Positions 58,710 through 64,000 of a DNA stretch of 64,000 nucleotides are shown piece after piece. Made by a program: the position numbers and the translations under genes. The notes beneath the pieces are model-generated. The model was given only the letters and a program-made list of their open reading frames with translations. It was not told the DNA's origin and ran no database searches. Origin of the DNA: DASXHY01 sp036272195 (GTDB lineage: Bacteria > Verrucomicrobiota > Verrucomicrobiia > Limisphaerales > DASXHY01); assembly GCA_036272195.1 (NCBI GenBank), contig DATAZE010000044.1:1-64000 (forward strand). Reading direction: 5' to 3'. The stretch's first letter is position 1. Every line of letters begins with the position of its first letter.

Positions 58710-59267
58710 ATGATTAAAGAAGCTAGTCTGGCGCAAAAAGATCTGCGGGTGATTCACTTGGAGGATGATCCGCTGGACGCAGAACTTATTGAAAGCGAAT
58801 TGCACACGCGTGGCATCCCATGCGCGATCACTCGCATCTGCACTCGGGATGAGTTCAACGCGGCGCTAAAAAAGGAAGAACCTTGCGATCTTATCCTTTC
58901 GGATTCGAAGCTGCCGGGATTTGACACCTTGCTCGCGCTGACGGTGACGCGCCAGCGGTTCCCAAAAATCCCGTTTATTTTTGTTTCCGGCGCAGTGTCT
59001 CCCAAAGCCAGAGCAGACGCATTGATGCTTGGCGCTTCGGATTTTGTCGGCAAAGACGATTTGCAGCGATTGACCCGCTTGATCCATTGGCTGTTCTCGG
59101 CGAATCCGCACAAGCATCGGATACCAGCATTGCCGGAAGTGGGTACACCGGTCATGGTCCAATGCAAAAATTTCCGTTGCCTCGGCTACCTCGACCGTGA
59201 AGGCGCCTGGCGCGATTTTGAAAAGTCGTTGAAATTGGCCGACGTCGTCGATTGGTCGGATTTGTAA
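58710..59267 (+). CDS. response regulator with short C-terminal extension
   Basis: A 185-aa protein: receiver of about 120 residues with VIHLEDDPLDAELIESEL, phospho-acceptor Asp in LILSDSKLPGFDTL, and Lys in DFVGKDDLQRL. About 50 further residues containing two cysteines (QCKNFRCLGYLDREGAW) have no recognised domain. Last gene of the signalling island; a 242-bp gap without a recognisable gene (58468-58709) precedes it, so it likely has its own promoter. Confidence 0.87.
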   Translation: MIKEASLAQKDLRVIHLEDDPLDAELIESELHTRGIPCAITRICTRDEFNAALKKEEPCDLILSDSKLPGFDTLLALTVTRQRFPKIPFIFVSGAVSPKARADALMLGASDFVGKDDLQRLTRLIHWLFSANPHKHRIPALPEVGTPVMVQCKNFRCLGYLDREGAWRDFEKSLKLADVVDWSDL

Positions 59268-59319
59268 TGGGTGAGTTTCACGGACGAGACCCACTGAAAT
59301 CCTGGCAGACGCGAACCGT

Positions 59320-60879
59320 TCACCAATCTGTTTCTCGATAGTCTTTCAGGAATTTTCCCCAGACGTGTTTGCCGGAGTTGATACCCGCAATGATCGGGTC
59401 CACGATGCGCGCCGCGCCGTCCACAATGTCCAGCGGCGGATGGAAATGATGCTCCGCCACCTTGCGCTCGGCGATGTGCGCCGGATCTTCATCCGTAACC
59501 CAACCGGTATCCACGGCATTCATGTGGATGTAATCGGCGTGGTAATCCGCCGCCGAGGTGCGGGTCATCATGTTCAGCGCGGCCTTGGCCATGTTTGTGT
59601 GCGGATGCCGCGTGGTTTTAAACTTCCGGTAAAACTGCCCCTCCACCGCGGAGACGTTGACGATGTGCTTGTCGCGGCCGGGCGTGCGCAACATGAGCGG
59701 CTTGAGCCGCGCGTTAAGAATGAACGGCGCGATGGCGTTGACGAGTTGAACTTCGAGCAATTCCACGGAGGGAACTTCGTGCATCAACAGCCGCCAGGAA
59801 TTTTTCTCGCGCAAATCAACCTGTTGCAAATCCTGATCCAATTTGCCCTGGGGAAACAAACCGCGTTGCGCTTCCAATTCCTCCGGTAGCAACGGCACTT
59901 GTGACAATTCCGCCGCGTGGGTCAGGCCGGCAACCTGGGAAATCTTTCCCTCGAGCAAAAGTCCGTTGGAGTTTCCCTCCGACAAAATGTGATAGCCGCG
60001 CAAGCCTTCATAAGCGCCAAGCAACTGCCGCGCGTCGTCCGGCATTTTGGAAAGCGGGCTGGTTTCACCCTCCATCATGTGCTGATAAAAATCCGGCGGA
60101 CGACGCACGGTCTGACACGCGTTATTGACAATGAAGTCGAGGCGGTCGCGCGTCGCGAGCAAGTGGCGGCAAAACGCCTCCACACTCGGCGTGTGCCGCA
60201 AATCCAGCCCAAAAATCTCGAGCCGGTCTTTCCAATTGGCGAAATCCGGCTCGCGTGAATAACGCATCGCCGAGTCCCGCGGAAAGCGTGTGCAGACAAT
60301 CAGGCTCGCGCCGGCGCGCAAAAGTTTTATGCCCGCCTGATAACCGATTTTCACCCGGCCGCCAGTCAACAACGCCACGCGCCCGCGCAAATCGGCGGTC
60401 TCGGTGCGTTTGAAAAAATTCAGCTCGGCGCACTCCGGGCAAAGCTGATCGTAGAAGTGATGGATGCGGGAATAATCCTTTTTGCAAATGTAGCAATTTT
60501 GCGGCTCGACGACTTCGCGGAAATCAGGCTTGTCCGCCACTTCATGCTGCTGGAAATTCTGCGGCGGCAGGATATTTGGCGACGTAAAAATCTTTTCACG
60601 GCGCAATTTTCGGATGCCCGTTTCATTCAGTTGGGATTGGTCGCGTGAAATTTTTTCCGCCTTGCGCTTGCGCGCCGAGGCTTTTACCAGCCGCCGCCGC
60701 ATCTTCACGTCGGGACAATAAATGGCACCCGCAGCCTGGAGGAATTTTATCCGCTCAGGCTCCGGCAATTCCATGAGCAGCGCACGGTTGGCCGCCACTT
60801 GCGAGAGCAATTCCGCGGCGTCGCGAAGTTGCGCGGCGATTTCACCATTTTTCGTCTTCATGGATTCCATTTGTTGCAT
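59320..60879 (-). CDS. SDR-fold protein with N-terminal zinc ribbon and atypical active site
   Basis: 519 aa. Helical N-terminus, basic linker, then a four-cysteine zinc ribbon (C129-x2-C132, C147-x2-C150). The Rossmann SDR domain begins near 165 with TGGRVKIG instead of TGxxxGIG. It has VNNACQTVRR, Ser410 in IVNVSAVEG and Lys432 in NMAKAALNMM. The Tyr expected four residues before that lysine is Thr428. Residues 265-370 form a long insertion. Either a different catalytic base (Tyr417 is close) or a non-canonical function. Product unknown. Confidence 0.82.
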   Translation of the reverse strand: MQQMESMKTKNGEIAAQLRDAAELLSQVAANRALLMELPEPERIKFLQAAGAIYCPDVKMRRRLVKASARKRKAEKISRDQSQLNETGIRKLRREKIFTSPNILPPQNFQQHEVADKPDFREVVEPQNCYICKKDYSRIHHFYDQLCPECAELNFFKRTETADLRGRVALLTGGRVKIGYQAGIKLLRAGASLIVCTRFPRDSAMRYSREPDFANWKDRLEIFGLDLRHTPSVEAFCRHLLATRDRLDFIVNNACQTVRRPPDFYQHMMEGETSPLSKMPDDARQLLGAYEGLRGYHILSEGNSNGLLLEGKISQVAGLTHAAELSQVPLLPEELEAQRGLFPQGKLDQDLQQVDLREKNSWRLLMHEVPSVELLEVQLVNAIAPFILNARLKPLMLRTPGRDKHIVNVSAVEGQFYRKFKTTRHPHTNMAKAALNMMTRTSAADYHADYIHMNAVDTGWVTDEDPAHIAERKVAEHHFHPPLDIVDGAARIVDPIIAGINSGKHVWGKFLKDYRETDW

Positions 60880-60992
60880 TCCACCTGACGATAAGGTTTA
60901 AATAATTTTCCCCTGACCGCACGCCAAAACTGAGTAAAGAGCCGGCCAAGCGATCGCTCGAGGAACGCGAAAATTCGTGAGAAGCCTGCTGT

Positions 60993-61544
60993 TTAAAGGG
61001 TTTCAGAATATCCTTTTGCCGTGAGCGCCATCTTCAACGTGGCAACCGCGGTGGCGAAGTCACCTTGATTCACTTTTGCCGTGTCCTTGCTGTCAAAAAC
61101 AAGGCTTCCCTTGTACTGAACCACATAGGAGTTCAAGCCCACAGTCCACGTGCCGGTTCCGGTCAAAGCCATGCTCTTGGCCGAATCGTAGGCGGTTCCG
61201 TTGACGACCTGTAAAAAGTCGGTTCCGGTCGCAAAAACAGTTCCAAAATCGACGCCCGTAATTGGTATCGCGACTATGTACTGAAGAGTCTTTGTGCCGA
61301 ACGGCGTGTACGTTTTCCAATTGGAACTTGAAAAATCCACCGCCCGGAATGTCTTCGCCTTCGCGTTCGCATTGATCTGAACCAGGTGCCCGGTGTTGTC
61401 GAAAACCATGAAGCCCGTCAATTTTTGAACTGTGGTGGTGGCCGCTCCACTAATCGTTTGGGTATAAGACTGGGTGAAAACGAATATCGCGGAATGACAG
61501 GTACAACCGACCAATACCAGGGCGGCGATCAATAGGTTTTTCAT
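60993..61544 (-). CDS. secreted protein of unknown function
   Basis: A 183-aa protein with a signal peptide (LLIAALVLVGCTCHSA; a lipobox is possible at VGC). The mature part is beta-rich with many Thr/Ser/Val residues (TQSYTQTISGAATTTVQKLTG, GTGTWTVGLNSYVVQYKGSL), ending in a helix. It resembles small outer-surface proteins of Verrucomicrobiota in style; no family recognised. It is divergent from the DUF1080 gene. Confidence 0.65.
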   Translation of the reverse strand: MKNLLIAALVLVGCTCHSAIFVFTQSYTQTISGAATTTVQKLTGFMVFDNTGHLVQINANAKAKTFRAVDFSSSNWKTYTPFGTKTLQYIVAIPITGVDFGTVFATGTDFLQVVNGTAYDSAKSMALTGTGTWTVGLNSYVVQYKGSLVFDSKDTAKVNQGDFATAVATLKMALTAKGYSETL

Positions 61545-61723
61545 CTGCGTTTTTTGGGGTTAGTTGTTTCTCGTTTGTCTGTTTGTTGCTGCCAACGAGC
61601 TTTATCTGTTTAGAGGATTGGCTCGCGCAGCGCAATGCTGCCGAGGCTGCGGAAAAATCCAGAACTACCGTTTCAGGAGAAAGTTTGAACTCAGGCGCGA
61701 AATCGGATAACAATCACACATCC

Positions 61724-62299
61724 ATGAAATCCACCTCATTTCTTCCATTGGCCGGCCTGCTGGTGATCCTTTCGACGCCTTTCGCCCTGGCCGGAGACGA
61801 TTTCACACCGGAACCCGGTTACGTCAGTTTGTTCAACGGCAAAGACCTCACGGGCTGGGGATACAAGACGAACAATTTCGATGGCAAAACCGTAAGCGAT
61901 GACAGCCGTTATTCGGCTGGCGATGGCATTCTCACGGTGCACCCTCGTACTCCGCGGCTTATCCAGGAGTTGTGGACCACGCGGGAGTTCCCGAACGACT
62001 TCAATCTCAAGCTGGAGTTTCGCGCCAGCACCAATGCCGACAGCGGCATCTTCATTCGCGAGCCCCAGTTGCAATGCCGTGATTATCTCGTCGCCGGGCC
62101 TTACAAAGATCTCAAAAAATACCAGCCCCAGGAGTGGAACAAAATCGACATCACAGTCACCAACCATATCGCGTACTGCACCTGCAATGGCGAAGTCCTC
62201 ACCAATGCCTTGCCCGTTCCATCCACCGGCCCCATCGGCCTCGAAGGAGACCGCGGCCAAATGGAATACCGGCGAATCCGTTTGAAGGAACTGAAGTAA
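61724..62299 (+). CDS. DUF1080 (3-keto-disaccharide hydrolase fold) exported protein
   Basis: 191 aa from the ATG at 61724 (signal peptide STSFLPLAGLLVILSTPFALAG; the frame upstream is not coding). The domain is concanavalin-like: PGYVSLFNGKDLTGWGYKT, NDFNLKLEFRASTNADSGIFIRE, WNKIDITVTNHIAYCTCNGEVL and GPIGLEGDRGQMEYRRIRLKEL. The family hydrolyses glycosidic bonds of 3-keto sugars in characterised members. Expected in the periplasm. Confidence 0.9.
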   Translation: MKSTSFLPLAGLLVILSTPFALAGDDFTPEPGYVSLFNGKDLTGWGYKTNNFDGKTVSDDSRYSAGDGILTVHPRTPRLIQELWTTREFPNDFNLKLEFRASTNADSGIFIREPQLQCRDYLVAGPYKDLKKYQPQEWNKIDITVTNHIAYCTCNGEVLTNALPVPSTGPIGLEGDRGQMEYRRIRLKELK

Positions 62300-62387
62300 G
62301 ACTACGCGGTGTGGTTATTGGTCGGTCGAGGTGAGGTTTTCCATCCGTCCCTCACACTGAAGCGAGGAAAATCTGGAGAGTCTTAAG

Positions 62388-62472
62388 TGGTGCCCACGAC
62401 AGGACTTGAACCTGTACGATGTTACTCACTAGAACCTGAATCTAGCGCGTCTGCCAATTCCGCCACGTGGGC
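62388..62472 (-). tRNA. tRNA-Leu (CAG)
   Basis: 85 nt on the minus strand. Acceptor stem GCCCACG/CGTGGGC, discriminator A and encoded CCA; D-arm GTGGCGGAATTGGCAGAC; anticodon loop TTCAGGT with anticodon CAG between TAGA/TCTA; a short variable arm; T-loop GTTCAAGTC. Leucine identity (A73, anticodon CAG) is clear. Confidence 0.96.
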
Positions 62473-62591
62473 ATCGAGGGGCATAGTGATACACCATCTT
62501 CGCACTCAACTGCAAGGTTGGAATTCGCAGGCGAATACCTTTAGATGATAGGGCGTGCGCTGTCGCGCCGCCTTATATTTACGCCGTAAGC

Positions 62592-62612
62592 GCGGCGGTC
62601 ACAGACCGCCGC
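62592..62612. repeat. GCGGCGGTC hairpin
   Basis: A perfect 9-bp stem GCGGCGGTC-ACA-GACCGCCGC, 57 bp before the DUF2959 start. One more dispersed GC-rich palindrome; its role is unknown. Confidence 0.6.
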
Positions 62613-62668
62613 TACAGTTCCAATGCTCCCCGGTTGCTTCTCCGGCGTTGCTGTGTAACTCTTGCGGA

Positions 62669-63325
62669 ATGCAAACATCGCGCAACCACTATTGCCTTTT
62701 GTTTTTCGCCTGCTTGATCCTCTCCCTCACTGGTTGCCGAAATATGGTTTATTCGGCCTATGAAAAGGTTGGCATTTACAAACGGGATTTGCTCAAGAAA
62801 CGCGTGGTGGCCGCGCGCGATGAAGAAAAGGGCGCGCAACAGGAGTTCAAAGACGCGTTGACGCGTTTGAAGGAAATCACTGGTTTCGAAGGCGGCGAAT
62901 TGGAGAAGCGCTATCGCAATTTGCAGTCGGATTACGATGACGCCGCCACGCGCGTGGCCGAGGTGCATAAGCGGGTGCAGGATGTGGAAACGGTGGCCAC
63001 CGATCTGTTCACGGAATGGGACAAGGAGAATCGCGAAATCGAGACGGACGAGTTGCGCGAGGTGAGCCGCCAGCAATTGAACGAAACCCGTCAGCGTTAC
63101 GATGACATGTTACGCGCGTTGAAACGTTCGGAGCAAAGCATGGACCCGGTGTTGCACAAGCTGCACGATTATGTGCTCGCGTTGAAACATACATTGAACG
63201 CACAAGCCATCGCCGCGCTGGGTGGTGAATCGACGAAAATCCAGGCGGACGTCGCGAAACTGATTGAGGATATGAATACTTCGATCGCGCGGGCGGATGA
63301 GTTTATTAAGCAGATGCCGAAGTGA
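62669..63325 (+). CDS. DUF2959 lipoprotein
   Basis: 218 aa from the ATG at 62669 (the frame opens at 62555, but that part translates a repeat). The signal LLFFACLILSLTGC has a lipobox LTGC. The mature part is helical and coiled-coil: VYSAYEKVGIYKRDLLKKRVVAARD, FKDALTRLKEITGFEGGELEKRY and a C-terminal IQADVAKLIEDMNTSIARADEFI. DUF2959 is a family of envelope proteins of unknown function. Convergent with the DUF2721 gene. Confidence 0.87.
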   Translation: MQTSRNHYCLLFFACLILSLTGCRNMVYSAYEKVGIYKRDLLKKRVVAARDEEKGAQQEFKDALTRLKEITGFEGGELEKRYRNLQSDYDDAATRVAEVHKRVQDVETVATDLFTEWDKENREIETDELREVSRQQLNETRQRYDDMLRALKRSEQSMDPVLHKLHDYVLALKHTLNAQAIAALGGESTKIQADVAKLIEDMNTSIARADEFIKQMPK

Positions 63326-63367
63326 GTTTGATAAGAGCGCTGAGCACCCGCTCGGCGCTCCGCCTGT

Positions 63368-63829
63368 TCAAACACTGCCATCGAGCGCATCGTGGCCCAA
63401 TTCCAATTTCAGCGCTTTCAGCGACAGCCGGATATCCATGATGAACGCGAGTAGCGAAACCACCAGCGAGACCAGACAGCAAATGAAAAGCACACTGATG
63501 ATAATAGCCGAGTCGATTTTCATCAGGGCCGTGACAAACAGTGTGATGATAAGCACCGCCGCGCACAGCACGCTGATGGCGCTGAAAATAATGGACTGCT
63601 GAATCAACCGTGTGCGGCGATAAAGATTCTTCACCTGCCCGGCGAGCCGCTGGCGGTCCGCCCCTGTGGCGGCGCGCATTTCGCGCAAAATCTGACGTGT
63701 CCGATCGACCGCGCGGCCGAATCGGTTGGTGAGTGAAAGCAGGATCAAGCCAACGCCGGAAATCAAAATCACCGGTCCGATGGCGGTTTGCAGCACCGGG
63801 ATTAACTGGCCAAGTTGAGTGGTTGGCAT
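63368..63829 (-). CDS. DUF2721 membrane protein
   Basis: A 153-aa protein with three membrane helices (TAIGPVILISGVGLILLSL, IIFSAISVLCAAVLIITLFV, AIIISVLFICCLVSLVVSLLAF). The loop LTNRFGRAVDRTRQIL is the DUF2721 signature. Inner membrane, function unknown. A single gene, convergent with DUF2959 42 bp away. Confidence 0.85.
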   Translation of the reverse strand: MPTTQLGQLIPVLQTAIGPVILISGVGLILLSLTNRFGRAVDRTRQILREMRAATGADRQRLAGQVKNLYRRTRLIQQSIIFSAISVLCAAVLIITLFVTALMKIDSAIIISVLFICCLVSLVVSLLAFIMDIRLSLKALKLELGHDALDGSV

Positions 63830-63909
63830 CTTGCTTCCAAGCTAGCGGGGAACCGGGGCTGACGGAACTGTAAATTTGGCGAAAGAATCTCCCTTTTTTG
63901 CCCTCTAAT

Positions 63910-64000
63910 TCAGCCGATGCGAAACGAAATTCTCACAATCACATCCCGGCCAAAGCTGTGTTGCAGGCGATCCAAAATCTCTTTGCGGCGATAGCGGACA
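63910..64000 (-). CDS. C-terminal end of a DUF721 (DciA-like) gene, cut by the window edge
   Basis: The minus frame from the window edge to a TGA at 63910-63912 gives RYRRKEILDRLQHSFGRDVI and then VRISFRIG. The pattern L..L-x-x-x-x-G...V..I.FRIG is the ending of DUF721 proteins, whose characterised member DciA loads the replicative helicase. Only 29 residues are available, so this is provisional. Confidence 0.55.
   Translation of the reverse strand, partial: VRYRRKEILDRLQHSFGRDVIVRISFRIG

Overview
The window looks like chromosome of a Gram-negative bacterium, most likely a Verrucomicrobiota of the Pedosphaera/Limisphaerales type. This is inferred from gene content: lipid II flippase MurJ, an LptF/G permease, a SUF-only Fe-S pathway with SufT and SufU, DUF1080, DUF2959, DUF1361 and DUF4912 proteins, many two-component proteins, high GC, few clear Shine-Dalgarno sites, and many dispersed palindromic intergenic repeats. 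No phage, plasmid, rRNA or CRISPR array is visible. One tRNA (Leu, anticodon CAG) lies near the right end.

Layout. 0.3-3.4 kb: small minus-strand genes (NUDIX, DoxX-like, VOC, two SRPBCC proteins). 3.6-11.7 kb: a long minus-strand run that reads sufD, sufU, sufT, sufS, a toxin-antitoxin (TA) pair, thyA, a second TA pair, folA, murJ. 12-15.3 kb: plus-strand mrp, a small DUF4032-like gene, pyrR and pyrB. 15.3-22.3 kb: a TA pair, a 1004-aa TPR/ankyrin exported protein and an OmpR-type regulator/kinase pair. 22.5-25.7 kb: the other half of the SUF system as fur-like, sufB, a TA pair, sufC. 25.8-29.5 kb: LPS-export permease, GAF kinase, DUF1361. 29.7-35.2 kb: two REP/RAYT mobile cassettes (one intact, one decayed) bracketing argH, a TPR lipoprotein and a pair of tail-anchored coiled-coil proteins. 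35.3-42.3 kb: gmhA, a thioredoxin-fold protein, DUF4197, ligA, subtilase. 42.4-46.2 kb: a GH57/DUF4912 alpha-glucan cluster. 46.5-52.2 kb: receiver protein, AsmA-like protein, ROK protein with a sodium symporter, PIG-L deacetylase. 52.4-59.3 kb: a signalling island with two tandem receivers, a MASE1 hybrid kinase behind a near-consensus sigma-54 promoter, a DivK-like receiver, a receiver-adenylate cyclase and another receiver. 59.3-64 kb: an odd zinc-ribbon SDR, secreted proteins, tRNA-Leu, DUF2959, DUF2721 and the end of a DUF721 gene.

How the genes fit together. Fe-S assembly is split over two loci on opposite strands. The sufBC half is headed by a Fur-family regulator with a perfect 7-1-7 palindrome at its promoter. 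Two ParDE-like TA pairs sit directly in front of housekeeping genes (sufC and folA), and each toxin stop codon overlaps the next start codon as ATGA. The ankyrin protein and the sensor kinase share an upstream sequence motif at nearly the same distance from their start codons, which suggests one regulon.

The clearest mobile-DNA result is a pair of REP/RAYT cassettes. Each is bounded by perfect 28-bp inverted hairpin ends that share a 10-nt tag (GGAAATTAGC) but have unrelated stems. The second cassette has lost the part of the transposase that carries the catalytic tyrosine.
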